NCBI RefSeq assembly: GCF_000209165.1 | Contig: NC_009042.1 | Span: forward strand, 1,550,001-1,614,000 | Reading direction: 5' to 3' | Source: Scheffersomyces stipitis CBS 6054 | Taxonomy: Eukaryota; Ascomycota; Pichiomycetes; Serinales; Debaryomycetaceae | Length of the DNA stretch: 64,000 nt | Shown here: positions 9,894-21,494 of the stretch, piece by piece | Numbering within the stretch: the stretch's first letter is position 1 | How the letters are laid out: each line of letters starts with the position of its first letter | The notes under the pieces: model-generated | Told to the model about the DNA's origin: nothing | Seen by the model: only the letters and a program-made list of their open reading frames with translations | The model's database searches: none | Program-made: the position numbers and the translations under genes

Positions 9894-11540
9894 TTACTGC
9901 TCAACAGTTTCTAAGTATTCCTGGACAAACGACGAGCTTCTACGGTACCTTCTTTCTTGGTACTTCTCGAAGATGGCCCTGTGGTTGGTTTCGGCATCGC
10001 GGCAGTTCTGCAACAATACTTCAGCCAAAGGGCGCAATTGTGACTCGGTATAGCCACTGTAGAAAACATGCAATTCGGTCCAGCCTCCGCGGTTCAACAA
10101 CTTGCGCGATAGATAATGAGCTCCAGCCGCTAACCAGGAAGGCAGAGATGCTACGAATTTGGAATCCATAATGGTGATTTCCAAGAAATACTTGGCTAGA
10201 GTTCTGGTTTCATAGTCATAGTCATCTGCCTTAGATGTTCTTCTCAAGAACGACATTGGGCCTGGCCAGCCCATATCGAACTCAAGCACGTCTATCATGA
10301 ACCTTTCAGCCTTCAAGAAGTCATCTATGGAATATGCGTTGTCGGCCATGTAAGCTACTTCTTGAACGGTAGGGCAGTTGATTTCCTCGTACTTGGCCGC
10401 GATGAATAAAGCTACTGCTCCCACTAATTGGAATCTGGACAACGACACCTTTCTCTTGGAAAGAAAACGATCTATATAGTTCACTGTCAAGTAAAGAGTT
10501 TCGGGCAAGAGATTGAACCGGCTATGTACTTGTACGACCCAGTCGATCAACACGCTTCTCATTTCCCACTTCAACTCATCTTGGTTATCCATGTAGTTTG
10601 GATCAGGCACTAATTTGTTCTCCAACTCGCGCATGTAGTTGAAGATCTCAGGCGCGTACTCCGCCACCATGGTGACATCGAATGTGTCTTCATCGTTTTC
10701 ATCCAAAGTAGAACGGGAGTACTTTTGGATTACGTAATGAAGCTCTTCGGCAACATTACGAGTCCATATGGGTTCCATGGCGACATGGCCATCTTCTGAA
10801 GAATGACGAGTATTTGCTACAGGTTCAGCTGCTAAGGGTTGGTTGTCAAAGTCCTCAGCTTCTTGAGACTCGAGACCATCTTCTGGCAGCATCAAGTCCT
10901 TGTCGGTAGCTTCAGACGATACACGGGCTTGTTCCTCATTAACCCAGTTCTCAAAACGGGCTCTTGTGGCTGGGTCCAAGCTCTCTACGGCTCTGTATTC
11001 TCCCTCCTGGAGAATTCGTTCGAAATGGTCATTGACAACATCGTCTGAATTCTGATGAAACTGATTGTTTTTGCGCACTTGGATATTTTCCTTGTTTTCG
11101 TCATCAAAGTCGTATTCATCAACTTCGTCTTCTTCGTCCAACTCGTCCGAGGTAGAAGTAGAGATGGAACTGGCGCCATGTTTCAAGATATTGTCTATGC
11201 GAGGTTTCTTGAATTGGTAACGTTGGCTTTGTTGATTTTGAATTAATTGGCTTTGTAGTTGTTGCTGCTGCTGTTTGTAGATCTGGATCTTCGAAGTGTT
11301 GCTCGTCAAGGGAGCCAATGACTTGTTTATAGAAGATTTTTTTGCGGTAGAACTGGACTGCTGAATCGAGTTTTCCGGCTTCAACTCTCCAAGCACTTCC
11401 CTCTTGTCGGTCGACGACGAGTGGGTGTGAGAGACAGACTTGTTCTTTATTATTCTTGACGACATGCGATTATTGTTCTCATCGTTGGAAGACGACACGC
11501 CTTTGGCGGATGCTCCTCCGGACAGTTTGAACGTTCTCAT
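9894..11540 (-). CDS. CLB4: B-type cyclin, Clb3/Clb4-like
   Basis: This 548-residue cyclin activates the Cdc28/Cdk1 kinase for mitosis. The cyclin N domain starts near residue 297 and includes MRSVLIDWVVQVHSRF at about 327-342 and FIAAKYEEINCP; the C domain follows WPGPMSFLRRTSKADDYD. These stretches match S. cerevisiae Clb3/Clb4 better than Clb1/Clb2. The N-terminal 280 residues are disordered, with polyglutamine near 90-105. They hold likely APC/C degrons: a KEN box at residues 150-152 and an RxxL at 47-50. The CLB4 name follows Candida usage and could be disputed; the B-cyclin identity is firm. The upstream region is unusually long (3.1 kb). Confidence 0.9.
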   Translation of the reverse strand: MRTFKLSGGASAKGVSSSNDENNNRMSSRIIKNKSVSHTHSSSTDKREVLGELKPENSIQQSSSTAKKSSINKSLAPLTSNTSKIQIYKQQQQQLQSQLIQNQQSQRYQFKKPRIDNILKHGASSISTSTSDELDEEDEVDEYDFDDENKENIQVRKNNQFHQNSDDVVNDHFERILQEGEYRAVESLDPATRARFENWVNEEQARVSSEATDKDLMLPEDGLESQEAEDFDNQPLAAEPVANTRHSSEDGHVAMEPIWTRNVAEELHYVIQKYSRSTLDENDEDTFDVTMVAEYAPEIFNYMRELENKLVPDPNYMDNQDELKWEMRSVLIDWVVQVHSRFNLLPETLYLTVNYIDRFLSKRKVSLSRFQLVGAVALFIAAKYEEINCPTVQEVAYMADNAYSIDDFLKAERFMIDVLEFDMGWPGPMSFLRRTSKADDYDYETRTLAKYFLEITIMDSKFVASLPSWLAAGAHYLSRKLLNRGGWTELHVFYSGYTESQLRPLAEVLLQNCRDAETNHRAIFEKYQERRYRRSSSFVQEYLETVEQ

Positions 11541-14500
11541 GGTCCACGACGAATAAATACGAAGCGCCTAAATCAAAACTCAATGCCGAAAAGTCAAAGG
11601 TAAACACCAAATTGCAGTTGCTGAAGAAATGTGATGAACAGAAAGGATCCAGTTCCAAATCGTTTTGGATTCTTGAAACCGCGAATTTCTAAGTGCACAA
11701 ACACAAATTCGATGAGAAATAGATTTAATATACGAGACAAACTTCAGCACGAACGAAGAGCGGAATTGTATCGATGTTGTATAGTCGATAGTATAGTCAA
11801 TATTATACCCGACAAGACTCAGTCTATGAATATTTTGATCCTATTATTATATATAATTTCTTGTAAAAGTCGAAAACTGTCTTTCCCGAAGTAATAGTGG
11901 CTCTTCGAATTTTCAGTTCTGTTCTCTGCGAAGAAGTGTGCTGTGCGGCGATGTTTGCAATGTTACTTCTGTTTGATGTCTGTGTCGTTTACAAAGGGAC
12001 GACGGTAAGGAATGGCAAGGAATGGCGAGGGTTCAGTCAGGATTAGCGATAGTAGTTATTGTTTGGTAAACAAAAGTTGGAGTCTGAGCTGAACGAACTC
12101 GTATTCTATATATGTGTGTATGTCGAAGTATTGCAATTACAACTTCGCACGAGTTGGCTGGGTAACGGAATATGATACAATTCAACAACAAGTATAGCAA
12201 CCAGGAATAAGTAGGAGGTGTTGAAGAAGAATAACAACTGAAGAGAAGAAAAGAAGAAGCAAATCGAACATAAAACACTTGGTCCAAAACAAATCTACAG
12301 CTCTACAACACAAACTCAAATATTGCTACTAGGTAGATTTCACACACAAACCTTGCTACAGAATCTCCTCTCCTTCATTGTTGATCCAAACAAATAATAC
12401 ACGCTTGCTCACTAAAAATCTCATCTCTGCCTAAGCTCAGCAGGAAAATTTCACCTACCAGCGTAAACAATAAGCGAATCGGGGTGCTGTCGCGCTATCA
12501 CACTTACACCTGCGATGCCTGGGGCTCACGCTTGCGACCCTCCTGTATGGACGTTGCCAGATCCGTTCAGCTGGAACTGACTCTGTTGGCTTTACCAGTG
12601 AATCCTTGGTCAAGATCGCAAGTCGCGTTTCTCACAAAACCAACTTTAATAAACAAATAAACAAACAATTCTTGCATACAGCCTCGCAGTTGTCGCACAA
12701 ACTTCTTCACTCGCAGAACTCACGTGAAGTCTGCTGTCGTTGCGACAGTGAAAACGGTAAACACTATTGCTAGACTGGAATAGTGAAAAATAGTGGGGAT
12801 TCGTTACTTTCCTATGGGAATCCATGACAGTCTCCCGATTGTACACGTAATATCTCTTAAATAGACAAATGTCAGAGCAGCATGATTTTTCATACTACCT
12901 TCGTCACCCTTTCTGGAGTTGGCTGCAGCGCTCCCAGAAGTCTTCTCACCTTTGGAGTGCGAATCAGCGCACATGACTTCGATGCACGTGAGTCTATAAA
13001 TAACATGCAGCAACATACCTCAATCGGTCTATGCAGTTGCCTAACTGGAAGAACTGGATTGAACCTGGTTTAGCCCGATTTACAGCAGCATCGGAACGCC
13101 CTCGGCGGTGGCCCGACGCGTTTCGCTACACGGAGATGAACGGTGATTGAAGGCTCATGTCGACGTACCCAACAGTGGACAGGAAGGTCGCTTGCAGTGT
13201 CTTTTCTTTTAACGATTTTTAGAGAATTTCACTACCTTCATTTTTCCATTGTTTCTGCATCGTGGAGCAACGGCTGCGTTTTCGATCCTTCTTGTTGTTC
13301 CAAGTCGGATTAAATACCCTTCACTGAACTAGTGGCATGCGAGAGAATGTCCATATAGTCGTCTGCACTTATTGTACCCTCTTCTTGCTCTAATTGCCTT
13401 TGGTGCTCTTGATTTCCGCTTTGTTATATTTCCATCACATTTCCGGTTGTACTCAAGATTTGCCTTATTATATAGGATATATTTATTATGTGAGCTTGTG
13501 CTCTTGACAACCTCGACAGTATTGTGGGTTCACAGATATGCGACTTTATCTCATCGCTCGGACCGGATTTTCTTTGAAATCAATATTGCATGGAAGATTC
13601 CATATTAAATAATCTTTATTTTAGACCCACATAAATCAGAATCGGAGCCATGTGGCTCTCCCTAAAGTGCATTCAAAATTTCAAGTCCGAGCATATAGGA
13701 CTAGATGAAATCAAAATTTCACCAGGACAACTCAGCTTTTCTCAGCAAATTTCACTACTGCCTGGTCGATTCACTCAGAAGTAGTGCCATTAAGCCTAGA
13801 ATTCGTATTATTTGAAACTCGAGAACGTCCGCTTGTAAAAAAAGGAAAATCTTCGTCTGAATCGCCCTAGACCCCTTCTTCTATCTATTCTCTCGCTAAT
13901 CTCAGATTCTCGACAGAATTGCCAAATGTGTTTCGGGATCTTCAAGCGTTGAGGCGGACCTTTTTACCACAACAAGTCGATCCTTGCGGATGTGGACAGT
14001 CCCGTCCAAAATCTGCTTCAGGGGCAAGTTGGATAGCAAATCTACAGATAACACTCTCCGAATCCAGAGTGGTTGTAACTTATGTAAATAAAATAAATTA
14101 AAGTTGTTTCGACGATTGAAGCTAAAACTAATTATGTTTCCGGATTTGTCAAATTTCTTGTCATCTGCACCCTAGAAAATATCGCTAACTATTCCTCCTT
14201 TTTTCCTCCTTACACACAACAGATCTACTGCTATTGTCTAAGCGCCCCTTTCCTAGTTTCATTTCATGTCACATCGTTCCGATTTCTGCAGGTATTCACT
14301 ATCGTACATTCATTTGCAGACTCGCTGCTATGACTATAAACCGTTTCCTAAAGATATTGTGAAGAAGTAAATCAAACGATGAAATTACAAACGAAAAAAA
14401 GCAAAAACAAGACATCTATCTGAAATAGACAGATTAGAAAGTTTATCCATATGTAGTAATGCATTAGGTATTCTTTTCTGTTCGCACAAAATGGAGATGG

Positions 14501-14614
14501 TGAAACGAATGTACCCCAGGTGCTTGGAACACTATTGCAGACCAAGTAACCAAAGAATCCCTTAAAATAGTCAAACAATTAAACCAATCAAACTTAATAA
14601 ATAGCCTATACCGA
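11541..14614. other. 3.1-kb upstream region of the cyclin gene
   Basis: This lies between the cyclin start and the 3' end of the next minus-strand gene. The part nearest the gene is CA-rich and may be a long leader. One MluI-type box, ACGCGT, is at 13116-13121, and CACGTGA sequences are near 12721 and 12985. No tRNA, conserved coding frame or clear splice pair was found. A long regulatory region for a cell-cycle gene is the simplest reading. Confidence 0.5.
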
Positions 14615-15217
14615 TTATTCCAATTCAAAGTTAACCTCAAACAACAGTTCCACCATCTGGTGATTGCAGTTGAAATATGCATAATCCAAGTAGTCAAATT
14701 CCGAGTTCGTAAGTAAGTAGTCTGTGTTGTTGGTCTGATGTATTATTTGTGGTTGATTACCCGAGTTTCTGTGTATATTACTTTTGATGTTGTATGTGCT
14801 TTCGTAGTCGATGATTTTGTCGATGGGAGTCTGGTATGGAAGGTTGCTGCTTGGCGGTGGTGTTTGGTAGTCGGCTCCGTTGTATGTTATAGGAGTTGTG
14901 AAGTCGTCTACCATGTCGTTAAAATTACATTTCAGGAGCGAGTTATTGTATTTGTGTCCAATATTGCTGAGGTTATTGTTGTTAATTATCAATTGGTAAG
15001 ACTCCTCTATGAGCTGCTTCAACTCATTTATAAGGTGCGAACCGTGGTCTAATTTGCTGAGCTTTGATTTCATAATTTGCAACTTGTTCAACACTGCGTC
15101 AGAAGTTTTGTCAGAGAGTGTGTTTCCAAAATCGTCTGAAGTGTCGCTCATTGGTGTAGAGCTGGAATGTGCGAGTGATGGGAAGCTGAAGGAGAATGGT
15201 GATTGAAGGGATGTCAT
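14615..15217 (-). CDS. Hypothetical protein, 200 residues
   Basis: I do not recognise this protein. The chosen start is the ATG at 15217 (MTSLQSPF); the frame runs further upstream without a better ATG. It begins Ser/Phe/Pro-rich, has a helical block near residues 40-75 (LNKLQIMKSKLSKLDHG, then HLINELKQLIEES), followed by an Asn-rich middle and a run of TPP-type sites. The C-terminus is rich in Tyr, Asp and Phe. There is no signal peptide or membrane segment. Helix plus disordered tails suggests a regulatory or adaptor protein, but this is a guess. Large gene-poor flanks on both sides would fit a regulated gene. Confidence 0.5.
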   Translation of the reverse strand: MTSLQSPFSFSFPSLAHSSSTPMSDTSDDFGNTLSDKTSDAVLNKLQIMKSKLSKLDHGSHLINELKQLIEESYQLIINNNNLSNIGHKYNNSLLKCNFNDMVDDFTTPITYNGADYQTPPPSSNLPYQTPIDKIIDYESTYNIKSNIHRNSGNQPQIIHQTNNTDYLLTNSEFDYLDYAYFNCNHQMVELLFEVNFELE

Positions 15218-17547
15218 TTTGTTTGGACGAATGTGTAGGGTATTAGCAAGTACTACGGCAGGAGGAGGGTATAAGAGCAAGGTTGCAAATTTGGGTATCC
15301 GTGTTGTTTTGATAATAGATTTGAATCACTATACGAATACTGTCTTCATTTGCTGGTATCCGAAAATATGGGGCTTCCTCCGCATTACCTCTGGTTCATT
15401 TCTTCGGAAGATTGTTCGAATATATACTCTTGACCCATATCGATGAGATATAATCAGTAAAAAAATATCCGGCAGACAATACTTCGATACGTAATATGAT
15501 GTCCTGCGAAAATAATGAGCTGCATCATTATGCAGTGCATATAAATTCCTCCTTCAAGAGAAAAGAAATTTTAACACACAAACGCACAAAAATGCACACA
15601 TTTTCATTTACAGCTCCATTTCCTGAAGGGGATTTAATTAATTTGGACTAAATCGAGATATGTATGGAGTAAAAAAAACCTCGTAAAGTCTCCCACTGAT
15701 CAAAAGATGAGAGAAACTTGTGGCCTCCTTTTCTCGACTATAGTTTCCTGTTCATGTAAATATTCAGATTATAAAGAACATTGTCTCTGATACAAAATAT
15801 GTGAGGCGTCGCGTTGTCTGCGCTCTCGAATACGCACATACGTTGAGAAGGGTCCCCTTGTTCCTTATTGTAGGTACCCCTTGTCGCTTTTTTTAGTTTG
15901 AACAATAAGTCATATGTGAAGTTGTTTACCTCCCTTTCTTCATTGATTCAAACAACATCATATGATTGAAAACATCCCTACAACTCAGCCATAGTTGCTC
16001 ATGCACTCTGTCAGTAGGAAATAATTCTAGCAATCGATCAATGGAAATACAAACTCTCGCTTCTTGAAAATGGACATATTGTTCAGAAACCAAAAGTATT
16101 GATGGGTGGGGAATAGTACAATGGGTCTTAATACAGATCTCGACTTTAAACTAGACTTTTCTTGGTTTTGATATTATTGATCTTGTATGTATTGGGGAAA
16201 TAGGTATGCCATTTGAACAGGTTTACGAGAACCATTATTTTCTAAGTCTAGGCTAATGTATGGTTCTATTGCGAAAGGACATATAAGGAAGGATTCGTGG
16301 GGAAATCTCTCCGAGTAATTGAATCCCGAATTACGTGGAGTCGAAAGCTTTGTGGTTTTTTACAAAGTCCCGCTTTTGTAATTCCTTTATGGTGATACTC
16401 CAACCTTCATTGTCCGATTGTTATCAAAAAGGTCAATGCATAGATGTTAACATAGACTTTTACAATTTGTTAGAGGCAGACCCTTGCCATCAAACACGAA
16501 TGTAAGTCGCTGTTAATTGTAATGTTTAATTGTTGTGGGATGTTGGGCTTTCCATACAATGTTCCTGGCAAAGAATGCATATTCGTGTCGAGGATTTCTT
16601 CTCCAGCAATACAAAGAACAAATTACAAAGCGATAGTTATAGTTGTAGTTCCTTGCCATTGTCCCCACAATTATTTGGGTCGCGTATTTTTCGTGGGTAA
16701 AATTGCTGGAGTATATGATGGGTTCCACGAGTTTGTGCTCTTTCTAGTGTCTATCATTTATCCTAGTTGGTCCAGCACCGACTTTTGTGTAGTAGAACAC
16801 AATGTTGTAGAACACAATAAACTAGCGGGCCTAGCCATTCGGATGTTGAGCTGAAGCCATACACGTTGCCGATCCTGAGGTAAGTGTGTTTCGGCGGTCT
16901 TGTCGGCTGGGGAAGCCGATATTTGAAAAAGCAAAAGATTGCTTTGTAGCAGTCATTGCTCCGTCTGGCAACATGGCCGGGAATCTAGATGTAAGAACGG
17001 AATTCCACAATGTTCACTAACATATTTGCGGAAGTTGAATTCAAATAGGGTCAATAAAAATAATACAACAATTTGCGAGTGGTGATAACTATGGGGCTCC
17101 ATACAAAGCCCCCGCATGAAGCTATTGATAAAATACAACTACAGTGTTAGAAGCGTAGCCAAGAGGGGAGATGGCAGTGGATTTTGGAGCTCACATAGAA
17201 GTGGCACTTCGGGTAGGAGAGCCATCAAAAAAATAGTTAAAAAGGTGCAGACTACATTAGAGTACATTTCGAAAAGGCAAGTGGGGGTCGAATTGGGAAT
17301 AATATGAAATTATTATGACCAAGAATGAATGAGCAGAATCGAAGAGGCAGAATAAGTCGCCTTTTCGGTTTTGAGTAGTTCATGGACCAGGAGGAGTGCA
17401 CGTCCAACCAGAGATTTGGCGATTGTCACACTGAGGTTTCACAAAGAAATAGAGAGTCGTTTCAGCGTAGAACTCGAGAGGAAAAGTTGTTGGGATATTG
17501 CTGCTCCTTCGTTAAAGTCTAGGCTCCACCAGCTACACGGGAAATAA
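15218..17547. other. 2.3-kb divergent intergenic region
   Basis: This lies between the orphan minus-strand gene and HOT13 on the plus strand, so it holds two promoters. Open frames at 16513-16854 on both strands overlap each other and show no family features. A 10-base direct repeat, TAGAACACAA, is found twice near 16794-16818. No RNA gene was recognised. Confidence 0.5.
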
Positions 17548-17919
17548 ATGACAGAGAAGGTGATTGCAACGGAGCAGATCGTCGGAGACGGGGTGTGTCT
17601 TCGGGGCCAGCTTGTGGACGAAGCTACCAGATGTAGCCACTACTATTCTGACGTAGATGTGATAGCCATCAAGTTCAGATGTTGTCGCACATATTATCCT
17701 TGCTACAAATGTCACGAGGAGTTGGCCGGGCATGAGATCCAGCGGTGGGCCCGGGCAGAGTTGGAGGAAGCCAAAACTCCCGTGATACTCTGTGGACAAT
17801 GTCACCGGGAATGGAACTTTATGGAGTACGCTGCCAGCCCCGAGATGAAATGCCAGCATTGCGGAGTTCAATTCAACCCCAAATGCAGCCTCCACTACGA
17901 TATCTATTTCGATATATAG
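17548..17919 (+). CDS. HOT13: CHY zinc-finger protein Hot13
   Basis: The 123-residue protein is a CHY-type zinc finger like Hot13, a factor of the mitochondrial intermembrane space that helps keep Mia40 active for oxidative folding of small Tim proteins. The metal ligands are dense and in the family order: C29, H31, C45-C46, C52, C55-H56, H62, C82, C85-H86, C102, C105, C113 and H116. The blocks DVIAIKFRCC, YPCYKCHEEL and the end FNPKCSLHYDIYF follow the yeast pattern. There is no presequence, as expected of a small cysteine-rich intermembrane-space protein. The ATG at 17548 gives family length. Confidence 0.88.
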   Translation: MTEKVIATEQIVGDGVCLRGQLVDEATRCSHYYSDVDVIAIKFRCCRTYYPCYKCHEELAGHEIQRWARAELEEAKTPVILCGQCHREWNFMEYAASPEMKCQHCGVQFNPKCSLHYDIYFDI

Positions 17920-18954
17920 TCCATAGCCGCCGGAAAATTAATAGACGTAATATAAACTTAACAGCAGAGTTTTTTATTACATAATGCTAGAAGAAATCGT
18001 CATGGTGAATATTCTTATGGCTGGGGAGCCAGCAGAAGTGGCCGAGACCTTCAACAGCGGGTCTGTTGCGAGAGCCGGAAATGTGGAGCAGGCGGCGCCC
18101 CCAGGCTGGAAACCACTCGCTGGCATCGTCAACAGGATCGCATACAACCACAACTGCAGAGCGCCAGAGAACTTGCCAGAGAACTTGCCAGAGTTGAAAA
18201 AGAGAAGCTGGCGGTAATGCCAGTGAACAAAATCCTACATAAGCCTTAAATTTAGTACATGTAAGTGAACTGAGCAGGTTGCCGAATCGACCAACAGATT
18301 GTGGGAGAGAAGTTGAGAGATCGCCACCATCCAAAATGACGCTGGCTTTTTGCAGCTGATATTGCTCCAGAAGACAAAAGTGGCCGATACTTCTGGCAAA
18401 TAAATGACTACACGAACAAGAGCCAGGCGGTGCCGCTGAAAAAGTAAATCTCGCGGTCAATGCGTTTTGGTGTGGAGCGTCACGTGCTGGCCTGACTATC
18501 TCAGTGCTCAAACGTAAATTTACGGATCACCCCAGAGCCTGTACGCAGCGGATTCTAGGCTATAACCGTGCCACATAGTGATAGAGAAGCCTAGAGGAAG
18601 TTTTAAATAAAATCAGCTCTACCTGACTTTTACTAGCAATTGGATTTTGTATTTAAGTGCTATTTTCCCAGGACTATATATGTAATATATATTGCGAATA
18701 CTGCGGTGTCTCGTTTCCTAGTCTACCTTTTAGTATAGCCAGTGCAATAGTGTATTGTCTAATTTTTCATCCCACTCCCTATATCTGTCTGATAGCAGCT
18801 CCTGGTATCCCACCTATCCAGTTTTAGGCTGCTTACTTATCCACCCTACCACAGCACCCTGTGACATTGCCGCCTTCATCTGTGGCAAGTCCGACTCATC
18901 CCATTTCCCGTAGCTGGTGTAGCACCATATTCACACAATCCATATAGCAGTATT
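17920..18954. other. Intergenic region with overlapping short frames
   Basis: About 1 kb follow HOT13. The GC-richer part, 17984-18248, is open in more than one frame and includes an ATG frame of 77 codons at 17984-18217. Another frame ends in a charged helix-like stretch. Neither has a recognisable family. The last 300 bases look like the promoter of the next gene, with TATA-like sequence near 18675-18690. Confidence 0.45.
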
Positions 18955-19815
18955 ATGGCTCAGAGAGACATCTCCCCCCTGCGGTCGCCCTTGTCGTCGG
19001 CCGCATCGCTAGTGTCTACCGCCTTGCCTAAGACGACGATCATCATCAATAATCTCCACAAGAACGACTTTCTCGTCAATACCCAGCCCCGACATGTGGA
19101 CTTTTCGCCCAACTTCCGCAAGCTTTCGCTTGCTGACCAGATAAAGATCTCCATTCTCAACTTGGAAACTGAAGCTGCACGAGACAACAAAAATGATAAC
19201 GACTACTATTTAAACCACATCGACCACTGGTCCAATCTTCCGTTCTTGAATAGAATCATCGTAATTTTGAAAGACGAAAACGCCGCTTTCAACATCTACC
19301 AATACTTGACTTCCGACCTGGAAAGCTCCCTAACGTCGTTGTTCCCCTACATCAAGGTGTCCCTCCAGGAAAACTTGCTTTCACGGTCAAAGTCTGCCGA
19401 TGCGCTTATCAAGTCCAATAACGAAAACCTCAATGTCGCAAAGACTTTGGCCAACTTCAGGGACTTCCATAATAGTGGTGGTCGCGAAGATGGAAAAGAA
19501 CCAGAATACCTTTATAACGAGCCCGAACCACATCCGTTCGATGTCATCCGAGACTTGTCCAAGATCGGAATAGACGTCAGTAGCTATAACGACGAAAACG
19601 AAATTCCTTCCCAGTTCAATAGCCAGACGGCCTCTGTCGAGTTGACAGACAAGAGTCCAGATCGTACCACACGTATGTCCAGAACAAGATCGCTCACCAG
19701 AACCCTTTTCAAACCCGAGTTGAAGTTGAATACAGCCGACATCAACCAGAAACTGCTGGAAACCAAGCCGGTGTATCCCTCGAGTCCTACCATCACGTTG
19801 GATGAAATGTTCTAG
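18955..19815 (+). CDS. RCN1: Calcipressin-like regulator of calcineurin
   Basis: The 286-residue protein resembles calcipressins (Rcn1/Rcn2), which bind and modulate the phosphatase calcineurin. An RRM-like N-terminal part covers about residues 25-145, with the strand TTIIINNLHKNDFL, then LPFLNRIIVILKDENAAFNIYQYL and FPYIKVSLQENLL. The extreme C-terminus has KPVYPSSPTITLDEMF, in the style of the calcineurin-docking end of these proteins. Between lie disordered Ser/Arg stretches including SRTRSLTRTLF. Whether this is the Rcn1 or Rcn2 orthologue is uncertain. The start at 18955 follows a CA-rich leader. Confidence 0.6.
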   Translation: MAQRDISPLRSPLSSAASLVSTALPKTTIIINNLHKNDFLVNTQPRHVDFSPNFRKLSLADQIKISILNLETEAARDNKNDNDYYLNHIDHWSNLPFLNRIIVILKDENAAFNIYQYLTSDLESSLTSLFPYIKVSLQENLLSRSKSADALIKSNNENLNVAKTLANFRDFHNSGGREDGKEPEYLYNEPEPHPFDVIRDLSKIGIDVSSYNDENEIPSQFNSQTASVELTDKSPDRTTRMSRTRSLTRTLFKPELKLNTADINQKLLETKPVYPSSPTITLDEMF

Positions 19816-20171
19816 GTGTATAGATATATAGATAAATGGGATTAAAATTCAAATTGGTGTAGAGAAAATTGTACAATTCTGTCGCAAAAAAGTTTACCGG
19901 TACGGCTATTTTTCTACTCTATATATGTACTACACCGGCAGGTATTCTACCTACTGTTCTCTTCTATACGCCATAGTCTTGCTGTTACAATGTTGCAATA
20001 TCTCTACCGTTCGTCTCTTCATCTCTCCTGATAAGATATGCAGCGCCAACCAATCCTTACTTTCTACTGTATGCACACCGCGAGGGTCAGAAAAAAGAAG
20101 ACTTCCACTCTCAAAATACTCATTTGCCAATCTAATCTTCTTTTGTTCACATCTAGCAGCACATCGTCACC
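19816..20171. other. Promoter of the Vps3844-domain gene
   Basis: These 356 bases are pyrimidine-rich with TATA-like sequence at about 19920-19926. No gene is seen. Confidence 0.6.
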
Positions 20172-21494
20172 ATGAAAGTGTTGAATCTCGCTAGCGCAAT
20201 TGCGTCGGTGTTAAGTGTCTCGTTGGCTTCTGCTTCGTCGAACACATGGAGCAATGCACAGGACTCCGACAGCAGTGTAGATTCTCCTCATAGAGTATCT
20301 GACATTTCGCTGGACGTAGCTTCGGTCTATGAATTGAACACTGCCAATTCCAACGTCAGTCCATTTATCAGCCATGGCGATTTCCACGCATACTTGCTTG
20401 ATCGTTTCGATGCCACTGAGCATTACAGTTTGGGTCCAGATGCCGAGAGCAAGCTTGAATTCATTGAACACCAGCACGTGTTGAGAAAGAACGTCCCAGT
20501 CTTGCCTCAGTTGATTGTTTCTATCCATGGGGTAGATACTCCTGAAGAGTTCTTTTCTGAGCGTCAACCCTCATACACTGTTTCTGACACCAAGTCAACC
20601 TCAACAAAGACTTTGGACGTCATTTTATTTCATAATTTCCGTAGACATTTCCTCAGCAGCCATGTAAATTATTCGTTGGTAGACTTGACGAAGGAAATGA
20701 TGATGTACACCTCCGAACCGGAGTCAACTTCCGTTCGCCACTTCAGATACTTCAATGAACAGTTGTTACGTATCTGGCAGTCGTACAAGAGCCACTTTAG
20801 CAGAAATTCTGAGGTCGATATTGGTTTCAGTCCTTCTACTCTCAATTTGATCAATGACAAGTTGTTCATCAACGAATTATCGCAATTGGTCCATTTAAGC
20901 AACACAAAAGTTGAAAACAATGAGGTTGTTTTCATGACGTTGGATTCTTTGTTGTCATTAGCCAGAAAGATCGGACACAACTCGTCAACTTACAACTTCT
21001 CCAAGAAGGTGTTGTCCGACTACTTGGTGAAGTTGTCTGAACAGTTCGACATCACCGTAGTTGTTCGCAAGGACATGGGTTCGCACCACAACGCCAGATT
21101 GAACAAGAGAGGTGATGAGTTGAACAAAGTGTTCCAGTCCAACGGCATGTCTAAGAGAGGTACCGTTGCTGGTACTGCCTTCTACGAATCTGAAGATGCC
21201 TGTAACGCTGGAACCTCCACCTGTTCTGGTCATGGCTCTTGTGTAGAGCTCAGTTCTAAAAAATGGGGCTGTTCTTGCAAGCCTTCTTTCGATAAGGCCA
21301 AGTCCAAGACGACCAAATGGGTTGGCTACGACTGCGGCAAGATTGACATCTCCGCTGAAGCCAACCTCTTCTTGTGGTCTGGATTGGCTTTGGTTGTCTT
21401 CTTGGTTGGTGGTATACAATTGTTGTTTTCAATCGGCAGTGAGCCATTGCCGGGAGTATTGGATGCAGCAATTCTCTCCAAGAAGAACGCATAG
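20172..21494 (+). CDS. Vps3844 (DUF3844) domain type I membrane protein
   Basis: The 440-residue protein has an N-terminal signal peptide (hydrophobic, Ala/Ser-rich, about residues 1-22), a long luminal region with several Asn-X-Ser/Thr sites, and a cysteine-rich module near residues 342-390 (CNAGTSTCSGHGSC, then WGCSC). One membrane segment follows at about 397-420 and a short tail. This layout is that of the fungal Vps3844/DUF3844 family, ER or endomembrane proteins of poorly known role. Two dibasic KR sites near 311 and 328 lie just before the cysteine module. The family call rests on the Cys-rich block next to the C-terminal membrane span. Confidence 0.65.
   Translation: MKVLNLASAIASVLSVSLASASSNTWSNAQDSDSSVDSPHRVSDISLDVASVYELNTANSNVSPFISHGDFHAYLLDRFDATEHYSLGPDAESKLEFIEHQHVLRKNVPVLPQLIVSIHGVDTPEEFFSERQPSYTVSDTKSTSTKTLDVILFHNFRRHFLSSHVNYSLVDLTKEMMMYTSEPESTSVRHFRYFNEQLLRIWQSYKSHFSRNSEVDIGFSPSTLNLINDKLFINELSQLVHLSNTKVENNEVVFMTLDSLLSLARKIGHNSSTYNFSKKVLSDYLVKLSEQFDITVVVRKDMGSHHNARLNKRGDELNKVFQSNGMSKRGTVAGTAFYESEDACNAGTSTCSGHGSCVELSSKKWGCSCKPSFDKAKSKTTKWVGYDCGKIDISAEANLFLWSGLALVVFLVGGIQLLFSIGSEPLPGVLDAAILSKKNA

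Noticed and set aside
13056..13065. tRNA B-box-like sequence on the minus strand
   Set aside because: GGTTCAATCC is present, but the flanking bases cannot form a T stem and no A box or acceptor stem is found.
16513..16854. Overlapping frames on both strands in the HOT13 upstream region
   Set aside because: The minus-strand frame is the shadow of the plus-strand one; neither has domain features or biased codons.
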